Shown one piece after another: positions 42,411 to 53,553 of a stretch of 64,000 bases of DNA. The position numbers were made by a program, and so were the translations under genes. Every line of letters begins with the position of its first letter. The stretch's first letter is position 1. The notes beneath the pieces were generated by a model, which saw only the letters and a list, made by a program, of their open reading frames with translations, did not search any database and was not told where the DNA came from. The stretch spans positions 4,565,807 through 4,629,806 of the forward strand of contig JARWKL010000012.1 of assembly GCA_029961685.1 (NCBI GenBank), given 5' to 3'. The DNA comes from Aristolochia californica. Taxonomy: Eukaryota > Streptophyta > Magnoliopsida > Piperales > Aristolochiaceae.

Positions 42411-43605
42411 AATGCATTTTTTTGGAACATTTGGATAAGTATTTCTAGCAAATATACATCTCTAGAGACCATTATTGTTTCATGTTTCCTTAAAATAATT
42501 TTCAAGTTGAAAATTCATAGCAAGAAAATTTTGTGGCATGACAATTTTTGTTAAAACAAATTACTTTATACAACTTTAAGGCCATGACAATGCATTTATT
42601 TTGGAACATTTGGAAATGTATTTCTTCTAAAAATATGTCTCTAGGAACCATCTGTGTCTCATGTTTCCTGAATACAATTTTGAAGCTGAAAATTCAAACT
42701 AGGAAAATTGTGAGAGGACAATTTTCAGTGAAATGACTTTATACCACTTTAAGGACATGATAATTCATTTTTTTAGGAACCTTTGGAAAAATCTATCTAG
42801 TAAAAATACGTTTTTAGGGACTATTAGTATTTCATGTTTCTTGAAAACAGTTTTGAAGCAGAAAATTGATACCTGAAAAATTTGGAAAGTTTTGGAAAAC
42901 ATTTCTACTAAAAAACTTCTCCAGGGACCATTTTCCTTAAAACAGTTTTGAAGTTGTAGATTCATACCAGGAAAATTTTGTGGTATGACAATTTTTACTA
43001 AAACAAATGATTTTATACAACCTTACGGCCATGATAATGCATTTTTTTAAACATTTGGAAAAGTATTTGTAGCAAAAATACATCTCTAGGGACCATTTCA
43101 GTTTCATGTTTCGTTAAAACAGTTTTGATGCTGAAATTTCATACCAAGAAAAACTTTTGGTAGGGCGAATTTTACTTTGTCAAATGACTTTATACAACAT
43201 TAAGGCTATAATAATGCATCTTTTTTGGAATGTTTGGAAAATCATTCTATTAAACATACGTTCCAATGACTATTAGTGTCTCATGTTTCCTGAAAATAGT
43301 TTTGAAGTGGAAAATTAAAAACAAGAAAATTTATGGTAGGACAATATTAGCTGAACAAAATAACTTTATAAAACTGTAAGACCAAGAAAATACTTTTTTT
43401 AGGAACTTTTGGAAAAGTATTGCCTGTAAAAATACATCTCCATGGACCTTTAGAGTCTCATGTCTCCTCAAAATAGTTTTGAAGTTAAAAATTCAAACCA
43501 GAAAATTTTTGTGGTTCGACAAGTTTTGCTAAAACAAATGACTTTATACAACTATAAGGCCATATTAATGCAATTTTTTAGGAAAGGCTGGCAAATTATT
43601 TCTAG
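42411..43605 (+). repeat. Satellite array 1 (~178-bp monomers, forward)
   Basis: Six to seven imperfect monomers, each with 'atgcattt', 'ggaacatttggaaa', 'catctctagggaccat', 'tcatgtttcctgaaaac', 'gaaaattttgtgg' and 'actttatacaact..aaggcc'. Spacing between the 'aaggcc' cores is about 173-178 bp, except for a partial monomer near 42900. The orientation is opposite to array 2. Small frames inside are shadows. Confidence 0.9.
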
Positions 43606-44229
43606 TGTTGGAAGAGCCCACATATCTAAGAGTATTGTAAGATGGGCACACAACCAAGGAATGCCCACACATCTAAGATTATTGTAAGATGGGCCACACG
43701 ACCAAGGAAGACCCACATTTCTAAGAGTATTGTAAGATGGGCCACACGACCAAGGGAGGCCCACATATCTAAGAGTATTGTAAGATGGGTCCAAACTCGT
43801 AAGAAGTAGGACCCACATATCGCATAAGTTGGAAGATCAAGTGGGACTCACAAAGATAACCACAAACTGATTGGAAGATCAAGAAGGACTCACAAAGATA
43901 AGCATGAGCTGGCTAGAAGATCAAGTGGGACCCACAAGTTGGTTGGAAGATCAAGAAGGACTGACAAAGATAACCACGAGCTGGCATCTTTATCTTATGT
44001 TCACGTCCTCATAGCAGAGTTTTAGTTTGAATTATGTTGTCCTCTATTTATATTAATTTATTTAATTATGCTAAGACTTATCTTTGAGTGTTAGAGTTTG
44101 GGTGTAATTGGGACAAATATAGTTTTATTGTAATTGGACTCTATTACCTTCATCTATTATAAAATACTGGTTCATGTACTCTAATTATAATAAGTCAATG
44201 AAGTATTTTTCTTTTCCATTAATTTAACA
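43606..44229 (+). repeat. NA1-M 5' LTR, expanded
   Basis: 624 bp, TGTTGGAAGAGCCC to TAATTTAACA, followed by a PBS-like AGGTATCAGAG. Two internal expansions are present: about four ~58-bp copies containing 'taagagtattgtaagatggg' (43615-43795), and about four ~45-50-bp copies containing 'ggaagatcaagtgggac'-type sequence (43829-43985). Confidence 0.9.
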
Positions 44230-44799
44230 AGGTATCAGAGTTGGTTTTGTGAGTTGACGTGGTCAACCCACTGAGATAATGACATTATTTTTCTGATATA
44301 TTATTTCAAGCAGTTTAGGTTTCATATTTATAATTTTTTCAGTCCTCACACCTGTTAGTTGTTTTATATTTTTCACCTCTATATTGAGCTTTTCATATTT
44401 AAAATTATATATTTATGGAAATATATTGTAGTCTACTTTCCAAGGAAAATGATTTTTTCCAATCGGAGTTATGCTCAAAGAGAAATCGATATTTGAAGTA
44501 GTAAAGGTCAAACTGCAAAAGAGATTCGAGCAACAGCAGAATGCTTCAACTTCTGAGGTATTTTATGCTATCAAGGACAAGACTTTATATGGATAATTAT
44601 ATATCAAAATATATATCTGTAAGTCTATTTTCTTACATATTCAACTAATTCTCTTTTTGAGTTTTTTATAAGGAGATATTGATCTTGGAAGAGCCAATGG
44701 TAATGTTGGGAATAGGTGAAACAGTAATTAGTTCGGCAAGATTACAGAGACCAAGACCGAAATCTATCAAATTACTTATCTACTGATAATTATATTTTA
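44230..44799 (+). other. NA1-M interior, first part
   Basis: Leader with PBS-like sequence, then the NA1 blocks 'gagcttttcatattt', 'cagcagaatgcttcaac' and 'gatattgatcttggaagag'. No gene. Ends TTTTA, the target duplicated by J. Confidence 0.75.
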
Positions 44800-45407
44800 T
44801 GTTACAATGTAGGACCCACCATGGGATGCCAAAAAGAGTCCTCACCCAAGCTAGCACGAGCTGCTGGGACCCACCATGAGGACGTGGGATGCCAAAAAGA
44901 GTCCTCACCCAAGCTAGCACGAGCTGAAATGAGTTAGAAGACTTGAAGATAAAGTGGGACCCATAAAGATACCATGAGTTGGTAATGTTATCAATATGAG
45001 CTGGAGGATCTTGTGGAACCCATAAGGATAAGGCCACGAGCTAGCCTCCTCCCTTATGTCCACGTTATTGAAGAAGAGTTCTAGTTCAAATTATATTAGA
45101 CCTCTAGTAGATTGTGTTATCTTTTTATGATAGACTTATCTTAGAGAGTTAGAGTTGGAATGTAATTAGAAGATTGAAAGTTTAATTGTAAAAGGACTCT
45201 ATCACCTCCTCTACTATAAATAGAGGTGTTGTAATTCTGAATTAATCAAGTTACACAATTAATTCTTGAGTAAATCTCTCTCTTTGCTTGACGCACATCT
45301 CTCTTTTCCTCTTCTATTCTCTCTACCCGAGAGCTCTTCTTCCCTTTTATTCTTTTTATTTCTCCCTTCTTACTCAGAATATTGGAAAAGGGATCCTAAA
45401 ATCAACA
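44800..45407 (+). repeat. Element J 5' LTR
   Basis: 608 bp, TGTTACAATGTAGG...AAAATCAACA. A ~70-bp piece with 'gatgccaaaaagagtcctc' is duplicated at its start (44824 and 44888). TATA-like 'ctactataaatagagg' near 45218. Confidence 0.9.
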
Positions 45408-45905
45408 TGGTATTAGAGCATTAAATTTATGATCCCTCGTCAAAAGGAACGCTCTAAAGAAGATATGATCAACACCACTCAAAGAAGGCTCTTTTTTGAA
45501 GAAAGATCACAAACCATGAGATAAGTTCTTCATTTATTTATTACTTCATGTTACTGGTTTCTGAATTTAGAAGATGATTTAAAGATGAGTATATGAATGC
45601 TTTTCATCTTATGATTTTGTGGATATGCATGCCTCTCCATCTAGAAGAAGCTTTTAATACAGTTATGTCGGATTTGAAAATTCTGTTAACAAAGACCAGT
45701 CCATGATCAGATTGTTGAAAAAAAAAATTCACGTGAACAAGAGTCCCCTGATATAGAAGATTGTTATTGAGTCTCTTATGAGTAGGATTAAGAAAAAAAA
45801 CCAGAAGAAGGATTTAGCATCACTGCTAAAGTTCTCCATACATTGAGTTGTTTGAAGTAAACTACTTGGTGTTATTGTTAAATTTTTTTTGAAGAAAGGC
45901 CTATC

Positions 45906-46780
45906 ATGGTCGTAGAGAATATGAATATCAAAGGTGATATACTGAGAATTACCACTATACCCTTATGAGGGGTATCAAACTTTATGAGTTGGTCCACATT
46001 AGTTCGAAGGTTTCTTATAACAAAAACCAACTTGGTCACCTCACCACCCGAGGACCACCTATTGATGAAGAAGATATTTTTTATCACAAATGGTTGGAAA
46101 ATGATACCTTTGTGATTAGTTGGCTAATCAACAACATGGAAGAACATGCCTCCAACAATGTCATTCATCTTGACATTGCTAAACAAATTTGGAAGACATG
46201 TGCTAAGTTGTACTCTTGCCTGGATACACTAGATATACCATATGATATTCTCCAAAGGATGTTGAATAGTAAACAAGGAGAAAATATCCATGAGTACTTG
46301 GTCCGCTTTAGAGGATTTCTTCATGAGTAGAAGTTAGCTCAGCCTTAATTAATTTTTGTCAAAGACATGCAGAAGGAAGCTTAATTATTGCTATTTGCCT
46401 ATAAAATATTAAACCACATCTTGAGATTGTGAAGAGTCAACTTCTGAGTGCTACTGTTGTCCCCATGTTTGATGATGTCTGTTCAATACTACTCCATATT
46501 CCAAACACTTCTTCCTCCACTACTAAAGTATCATCCACTATGTATTCAGATCATACAGGAACATCATCTAACCGCAGCTGAGGCTGAGGCAGAGGTTATT
46601 GAGGAGGCCAAGGAAGTGGTGGAAGGAGTGGTGTTGGCAGAGCAGATGGGAAAGAATGTACTCATTGTAAGAAATTTGGCCACACTGTAGATCAATGCTA
46701 TTACAAGGATTACAAGGCATGCAGTTATACAATATGGTCATTATAAAGAAATATGCTATAAAGCCAATGGACAGTTAGAA
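45906..46780 (+). pseudogene. Element J: copia Gag
   Basis: MVVENMNIKGDI at 45906 is homologous to the E Gag start (MADDNMNIKGDI). A stop at about 45966 and a frameshift precede the long piece 45965-46330 (GHLTTRGPPIDEEDIFY, LINNMEEHASNNVIHLDIAK, DIPYDILQRMLNSKQGENIHEYL). Further pieces lead to the zinc knuckles near 46655-46770 (CTHCKKFGHTVDQC, then CSYT...YKEIC with the second knuckle damaged). It assembles the particle in the living element. Leader 45408-45905 carries no gene. Confidence 0.85.
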
Positions 46781-47230
46781 TTGACAAAGGCTAATCAAGC
46801 CTTTTTAAGTGATACAAAAGAAGAACAACCCACAAAATTAGCAGCACAAATTTTTTTTACTGATGAAGAGTATGAGCTATTTCACAAAATGAAGACAACG
46901 TTAGGTTCTTCTCTTAGTTCCTCAGTAACTACTACTGCCGCTACTGCTTCAGGTAAGCTATCCACCTCATCTTCATCCTGGATAATTGACTAAGGAACCT
47001 CTGAGCATCTTACAGGTAACAAAAATTTATTACATTCTCTATCTCCGTGTTTTTAACACAAGTTTGTTACCGTAGTTGACGGTTCTCAAACCAAAGTCCA
47101 AGGGAAAGGATCACTTCTGTCACACCATCACTTCCGCTCACTGATATTCTACTCATTTCTACTTTCCCTTTGAATCTATTATCTGTTAGTTAGCTGAAAA
47201 AATATTTTAATTGCTCTGTTACTTCTCACC
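46781..47230 (+). pseudogene. Element J: aspartic protease region
   Basis: The frame 46781-46993 carries the linker TDEEYELFHKMK and SSSSWIID. The next codon is a stop exactly at the Ser of the catalytic DSG, reading D*GTSEHLTG (about 46985-47010). Downstream matches the E protease (FVTVVDGSQTKVQGKG-like near 47070). The lesion removes the active-site triad. Confidence 0.8.
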
Positions 47231-48330
47231 CACTTCATGTGTATTTCAAGATCTTATAACGAAGCAAGTGATTGGTGGAGGCCATGAACAAGAGGGGCTT
47301 TACTACTTGGACATGCCAAAAATGAATACGATTTCTACCACTGAAAATGAGACAAGGCTGTGGCACAATCGGTTGGGACATCCATCTGCATAGTCTCTTG
47401 ATTATGAGTTTCCTCTTCTTAAAGTAAGGTCCAAATTTCATTGAGAGATTTGTCAAATGACTAAACATCAAAGGAGTGCATACTCTCCTCATCCAGAAGT
47501 CAAAAGTGTTACTCCATTTTCTTTAATCCATCCTGATGTCTGGGGGCCCTTGAGTGTCTCAAACATTTATCAAGAAAAATATTTTATTACATTTATTGAT
47601 GATTTCACTTGCACAACTTGGTTGTTTGTATTTAAGGAGCGTTCTGAAATACCATTGATTTTTAAGACATTTCATGCTTTGATACTCACATAGTTTGGTT
47701 AGAAAATAAAAATACTCCGATCTGATAATGCCAAAGAATACATTTCCAAAGACCTTGACTCTTTTTGTCAAGAAAATGGCATTATCCATCAAATATCATG
47801 TGTCTACACTCCTCAACAAAATGGTTTAGGTGAACGGAAAAATCGTCATATTTTTGAGGTAGCTTGAGGTTTATTATATGCTTTAAAAATTCCCTACTTT
47901 TATTGGCCTTATGCAGTCCTTACGACTTGCTTTCTTATAAATCGTCTACTATCTTTTGTTAAATGATGATTCATTTTCACTACCTTTGAGAGTCTTTGGA
48001 TGTCAATGCTTTGTCCATAATTCATTTCCTAAACACAACCAACTTGATCCTAAATCTATCAAGTGTATCTTCTTTGGATACTCTCGCACACAAAAGGGTT
48101 ATGTTTCTTATTGTCCCACTCTTCAATGTTTATTTGTGTTCAGGGATGTAACATTTTTTGAAGACTCCTCATTTTATTCTGACAGTGCTCCTCCTCGTAT
48201 GTCCTCAGTACTAGGTTCCCCTCGACCGGTTGTGCCCCGTGATATAGAGATTATTCCACCCCTAGAGCAAACACCACACTTGCCGAGTAAAAAAATCCCA
48301 TAGAGGTAGGTCCTTCATCCCCAGTTATTT
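47231..48330 (+). pseudogene. Element J: copia integrase
   Basis: HHCC domain pieces LWHNRLGHPS (47360) and RFVK/CQMTKHQ-like (47450). The catalytic Asp is in HPDVWGPLSVSN (about 47530), the second in RSDNAKEYI (about 47718), and the Glu in NGLGERKNRHI (about 47822). YFYWPYAVLTTCFLINRL follows. About 30 bp present in F (after LINRLPS) are deleted near 47956, and frame 47956-48303 then continues with RVFGCQCFVHNSFPKHNQ and IKCIFFGYSRTQKGYVSY. The catalytic triad is intact but split among frames. Confidence 0.85.
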
Positions 48331-49428
48331 TTGGCCCTCAATATGATACTCGTCCTATTGCTATACGGAAAGAACCTAGATCATGCACTAGACCTTCTAC
48401 TTCTCCTCCCATTTCAAATTTTGTGTCTCATCATCGCCTCTCACCTCTATGTTGTCAGTTTCTTTCTTCTATTTCATCCATATCGGTTCCATAGTCCTAT
48501 CAGGAGGCTCTGCAATATCTAGGGTGGAAGTCAGCAATGGATGAAGAAATGAAGGCACTTAATTACAATCAGACATGGTCATTAGTTCCTTTTCATATAG
48601 ATAAAAAAACCCGTCAGTTGCAAGTAGGTTTATACTGTCAAACCTAATCTGGATGGGTCAATAGCAAGACTGAAGACTTGACTGGTTGCTAAAGGTTATA
48701 TACTCAGTGTTATGGTATTGATTATGAAGAAACCTTCTCTCCAGTTGCAAAAATGAACTTAATGAGTATATTATTATCTCTGGCGGCCAATTCATCATGA
48801 CCAATATATCAACTTAATGTGAAAAATGCTTTTCTTAATGGGGATATTAAAGAAGAAATTTAGATGCAACAACCACCTGAGTATGTGGTTGAAGGGGAGT
48901 TAGTATGTCGACTAAAGAAATCTTTGTATGGTCTCAACCAGTCCCCTCAGGCATGGTTTGAGAAATTTAGTCAAACCCTCATACGGGCTGGATTTTACAG
49001 ATGCTCTGGAGATCACTCAATATTTATTGAAAACACACTGAGAGGTAAGGTAATTCGGGCAGTATATGTTGATGATATCATTTTAACTGGTAGTGATTCC
49101 GACGGCATTTAGAAGACAAAGGAAAAAATATGTACTGAATTCAAGGCAAAGGATCATGGACTAAAATATTTTGTGGGTATTGAAGTATTACAATCCAGAC
49201 ATGGGATTGTGCTATCCCAAAGGAACTATGCCCTTGATCTACTAGAGGAGACAAGAATGATGGGATGCAAACCAGCAAAAACTCCTATGGACTCAAATAC
49301 AAAGTTATGTGGAGGCACTGGAGAAGATGTAGATATTGGGAAATACAAAAGACTAGTGGGAAGACTTATTTATCTGTGTAACAAGGCTGGATATATCATA
49401 TGCAGTAAGTGTGGTGAGTCAATACATC
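48331..49428 (+). pseudogene. Element J: copia reverse transcriptase
   Basis: WKSAMDEEMKALN-like entry near 48530, a decayed QLNVKNAFLNGDI near 48812, then 48864-49112 with VCRLKKSLYGLNQSPQAWF, HSIFIEN and the catalytic YVDDIILTGSDSDG (about 49066). The frame 49173-49430 has GIEVLQSRHGIVLSQ and GKYKRLVGRLIYLCN. Stops and frameshifts are scattered. The frame is cut at 49428 by NA1-K, and RNase H resumes at 52117. Confidence 0.85.
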
Positions 49429-49854
49429 TTATAGGACCCAAGCCCACACGACCAAGGAAGGCCCACATATCTAAGAGTATTATAAGATGGGCCACATGAC
49501 CACGGAAGGTCCACAAGATGGTCCCAAGCCTATAAGAAGTAGGACCCCCATGATTACCACGAGCTGGCATCCTTATCACATCAGTTGGAAGATCAAGAAG
49601 GACTCACAAAGACATCTTTATCTTATAGTCATGTCCTATAAGAGTTTTAGTTTGAGATATGTTTGTCTTTTATTTATATTGAGTTATTTAATCATGCTAA
49701 GGTTTATCCTTAAGAGTTAGACTTTGGGTGTAATTGGGACAAATGTAGTTTTATTGTAATTGGACTCTACTACCTTCCTCTATTATAAATAGAGGTTCAT
49801 GTACTCTGATTAAAAAAAGTCAACGAAGTATTTCTCTTTTCCATAAATTCAACA
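49429..49854 (+). repeat. NA1-K 5' LTR
   Basis: 426 bp. The first bases are damaged (TTATAGGACCC for TGTTGGAAGATGGGCCC). Ends AAATTCAACA; TATA-like motif near 49782. Confidence 0.9.
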
Positions 49855-51678
49855 TGGTATCAGAGAAGGTTTTTTTAGTTGACGTGGTCAACCCACATGG
49901 GTAATGTGATCCTTTTATCTAAACTCAAATCCCTTGGTCTAGGTTCATAGTTATTTTTTTTAGTCCCTACACCTGTAGTTCTCTTTGCGGTTTTTTTACC
50001 TCTATACGGAGTTTTTCATATTGTAAATTATATATTTTCAGAAATATATTTGAGTTTAATTTCCAAAGAAAAATTATTTGTTCTAATTGGAGTTATCTAC
50101 AGAGAGATATTAATATTTGAATGAGCGAAGGTCAGATTGCAAAAAAGTTCGAGCAGCAGCAGCAAACTTCAGATTCTGAGGTATTTATTGCTATAAAGAA
50201 CTAGAATTTATGTTGAGAAATTATATCAAAATAAATCTCTCTAAGTATATTATTTTACCTATTCAATCAATTTTTTATCTGATTTATCTACGAAGAGAAA
50301 TCATTTTTTGAAGTAGAAAAAGTCAGATTGAAAAAGATGTTTCAGCGGTAGCAGAAAGCTTCAACTTCCGAGGTATTTTATGCTATCAAGAAAGAGACTT
50401 TATATGGAGAATTATGTATCAAAAGAAATATATGTAAGTATATTATCTTACCTATTCAACTAATTCTCGGTATGTTTTTTTTATAAGGAGATATTGATCT
50501 TGGAAGAGTCAATGGTCATTATGGAAATAAAAGGAGAAACCGTACGTAGTTCGACCAGATGTCAGAGACTGAAATCTATCAGATTATTTATCTTCTGATA
50601 ACTATATTTTATGAAATGATATTATACTTGGATGAAAGGTATTTAATTTTAGTTTCAGACGAGGAAAATTTCATGTCAATCTGATCTATATTTAAATAAA
50701 TATTTGCATTGGAAGAATAAAAGGTCATGCTAGCATTCTGTTGTATTGAAAAATCCGAATTTATGCCAACTTTTTTGCCATACTTTTTGAGTTGATATAT
50801 CAGGAAAATATCTCACTTCTCCCTGGTTTGAGGGCTTATTTATAAATCTTTGTTATTTGGGCTTATTGCTATATCTATGGTATTTGGTTCAAGCTGGGAT
50901 CACTGCCCTTACTTCCTAGCTTGAGGGTGAGAAGTAGAAGAAGTACAAGAAAGAGGTATTTTGTTCCTTATGTTGTGGATAAGTTTATGTGACCAAAATA
51001 TTCAAGAAAGGGGGAGCACAAAAGATGAAGCTTGTGCATCTACGAAGAAATTTTTATATCGGATTATTTCATGGGTTCTTTTAAAAAGTTTATTATTTGG
51101 TTCGTGTTATATGTGTTGGAAGATGGTCGAGTTATATACAGCTACTGCTATTATGTCTCTTTGGATGAGACATTATTATTGAAGAAGAGGTGGCCTTGGT
51201 ATCTTTCCTCATACCATTATTTATTCATCCCCATAAAAAATATCAAAATTATTTTCGTAAAAAATATCAAAATTATTTGTGGTTGGGAGTCCATGATGGA
51301 GGAACTTCATCCTCATAAAAAATATCAAAATGATTTGTGGTTGGGAGTCCGTGATGGAGGAACTTTATCCCCGTCAAAAATATTAAAATTATTTGTGGTT
51401 GGGAGTTCGTGATGGAGGAACTTCATCCCTGTAAAAAATATCAAAAATATTTGTGGTTGGAAGTCCATGAAGGAGGAACTTATTATTACATCTATGTTAT
51501 ACCCCCCTTAATTGGCCAACTGGGCCTCATGGAAGAGAGCACCAGTGTGAGGGGGAGTGTTAGAAGATGGTAGGACTGCCATTTTATACAAACAAAAAAA
51601 TTTATATATCATTTGCAGCAAGCTGGGGGTGAGAGCTAGGAGTTCATGTTGTTCTCTCACCCCCAGCTTGAGGGGGAG
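49855..51678 (+). other. NA1-K interior (non-coding)
   Basis: Leader with two tandem copies of a ~200-bp unit containing the CAG-rich motif (50100-50230 and 50290-50420), the 'ggatgagacattattattg' block near 51162, and four ~63-bp minisatellite copies at 51230-51480. No gene. Confidence 0.8.
51230..51480 (+). repeat. 63-bp minisatellite in NA1-K
   Basis: 'aaaaatatcaaaattatttg' plus 'tggttgggagtccatgatgg' recurs about every 60-63 bp four times; other NA1 copies have a single version at most. Confidence 0.85.
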
Positions 51679-52111
51679 TGTTGGAAGATAGGGCCCAAGC
51701 CCACACGACGAAGGAAGACCCACATATCTAAGAGTATTATAAGATGGGCCACACGACCAAGGAAGGTCCACAAGATGGGCCCAAGCCTATAAGAAGTAGG
51801 ACCACCCATGATTACCACAGCTGACATCCTTATCACATCAGTTGGAAGATCAAGAAAGACTCACAAAGGCATCTTTATCTTATAGTCATGTCCTAGAAGA
51901 GTTCTAGTTTGAAATATGTTTGTCTTTTATTTATATTGAGTTATTTAATCATGCTAAGGCTTATCCTTAAGTGTTAGAGTTTGGGTGTAATTGGGACAAA
52001 GGTAGTTTTATTGTAATTGGACTCTACTGCCTTCCTCTATTATAAATAGAGGTTCATGTACTCTGATTAAAATAAGTCAATGAAGTATTTATCTTTTCCA
52101 TAAATTCAACA
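51679..52111 (+). repeat. NA1-K 3' LTR
   Basis: 433 bp, TGTTGGAAGATAGGGCCC...AAATTCAACA, TATA-like 'ctattataaatagagg' near 52036. Confidence 0.95.
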
Positions 52112-52116
52112 ACATC

Positions 52117-52724
52117 CACAAGCCACAACTTAGTCATTGGCAATCTCTTGAAAGGATACTACGATATCTGGAAGGAGGTCCAGGAAGAGGGCTTCTCTAT
52201 AAAAACCATGGTCACTTCAACATCGAAGGATTCTCATATGCAATCTGGGCCGGATCCCCGAATGATAGAAAATCTACTTCAGGATTTTGTACGATGGTTG
52301 GACGGAATTTGGTTACATGGAAAAACAAGAAGAAAAATGTAGTAGCACAGTCTAGTGCAGAAACAGAGTACAAAGCCATGGCACACACTATTAGTGAACT
52401 CCTATGTTAGTCCTCCTATGGATAAGATCTCTTTTCACTGAATTAGGATTCTAGAAAGAAGCTCTGGTGGATCTATATTGTGATAATCAAGCAGCAATAC
52501 ACATTACATCAAATCTAGTCTTCCATGAAAGAAGAAAGCATATTGAAGTGGACTGCCATTTTATACGAGAAAAGTTCCAAGCATGCTTTTTATCTCTAAG
52601 GCATATATCATAACAAAGTCACGTTGCAGATATTCTCACCAAGCTGGTCAGTCACAAGATTATGTCTACCATCAGCAGCAAGTTGGGCATCTACGATGTT
52701 TTCTCACCCCCAACTTGAGGGGAG
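52117..52724 (+). pseudogene. Element J: RNase H and pol C-terminus
   Basis: Resumes after NA1-K with the HKPQLSHWQ-like sequence, then FNIEGFSYAIWAGSP (catalytic Asp changed: SYAI for SDAD), STSGFCTMVGRN, VVAQSSAETEYKAMAHTISELL and [10 protein letters not shown] ~15-bp duplication with a stop (tcctatgttagtcctcctat, about 52401) follows ISELL. The C-terminus (SKLGIYDVFSPPT) precedes the polypurine tract and the remnant 3' LTR. Confidence 0.85.
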
Positions 52725-52791
52725 TGTTACAATGTGGGACCCACATCTTCTTGGCATCCCTCATGGTGGAAAAGGGATCCTAAATTCAACA
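52725..52791 (+). repeat. Element J 3' LTR, reduced to 67 bp
   Basis: Keeps both LTR ends (TGTTACAATGTGGG and TAAATTCAACA) but has lost ~540 bp between them, including the promoter and polyadenylation region. The target duplication TTTTA follows. Confidence 0.9.
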
Positions 52792-53553
52792 TTTTATGAA
52801 GAGAAGTTATACTTGGATGAAATATATTTAATTCTAGTTTTATAATGAGAAACTTTCATGTCAATTTGATCTATATTTAAAGATATATTCGCATTGGAAG
52901 AATCAAAGGTCATGTTGGTATCCTGTTGCATTGAAAAATCCGAATATAAGCCGATTGTTTTGTGTCACTTTTTGAGTTTGTATATCAAGAAAATATCTCA
53001 CTTCTCCCTAGTTTGAGGGCTTATTACTACATCTATGATATTTAGTTCAAGCTGGAATTACTGCCACTACGTCCCAACTTGAGGGGGAGAAGTACAAGAA
53101 GTTCAAGAAAGAGGTATTTTATTCCATATGTTGAGGATAAGTTTTATGTGACCAAAATATTTAAGAAAAGGGGAGCACAAATGAAGCTTGTGCATCTAAG
53201 AAGAAAATTTTATATCGGATTATTTCATTGGTCCTTTACAAGGTTTACTATTTTGGTTCTTGTTATATGTGTTGGAAGATGGTCGTGTTATATGGGACAA
53301 AACCCATTTCAGCTGTAGTTATTGTGTCTCTTTGGATGAGACATTATTATTGAAGAAGAGGTGGCCTCAATATTCTTTCTCTTACCATCATTTATTTGAA
53401 TCTCACAAATATCTTTGGGCCAACCCTTATTGTAACCTTATGAATGCTGCTACGGTTGGGACACCGTGGCAGAGGAATTTATACTACATCGACTACCTAT
53501 TAATTTCTACCTGTGAGAGTCGGTGCCCAGGTTGGGACACCGTGATGAGTGAG
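52792..53553 (+). other. NA1-M interior, second part
   Basis: Continues NA1 after J with 'atgaagagaagttatacttgg', the 'cttgagggggagaagtac' block (53080) and 'gaagaagaggtggcctca' (53350). It ends GTGAG, the target of solo LTR N. Frames here are not conserved. Confidence 0.75.

Larger units (their letters stand above)
49429..52111 (+). mobile_element. NA1-K: non-autonomous LTR element inside J
   Basis: 2683 bp, LTRs 49429-49854 and 51679-52111, PBS TGGTATCAGAG at 49855, polypurine tract agcttgagggggag at 51664-51678, exact target duplication ACATC (49424-49428 and 52112-52116). No coding capacity. It is the innermost element of this nest. Confidence 0.95.
44800..52791 (+). mobile_element. Element J: Ty1/copia (family 2), nested in NA1-M
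   Basis: Exact target duplication TTTTA (44795-44799 and 52792-52796). 5' LTR, tRNA-Met PBS (TGGTATTAGAGC, 45408), gag, protease, integrase, RT, RNase H, polypurine tract, and a 67-bp internally deleted 3' LTR, on the plus strand. Interrupted at 49428/52112 by NA1-K. Without K it is about 5.3 kb. It is the plus-strand counterpart of E but more decayed. Confidence 0.9.

Noticed and set aside
42411..43605. CRISPR-like or other regularly spaced repeats in the ~178-bp arrays
   Set aside because: Whole monomers are tandem with no unique spacers; this is satellite DNA in a eukaryotic context.
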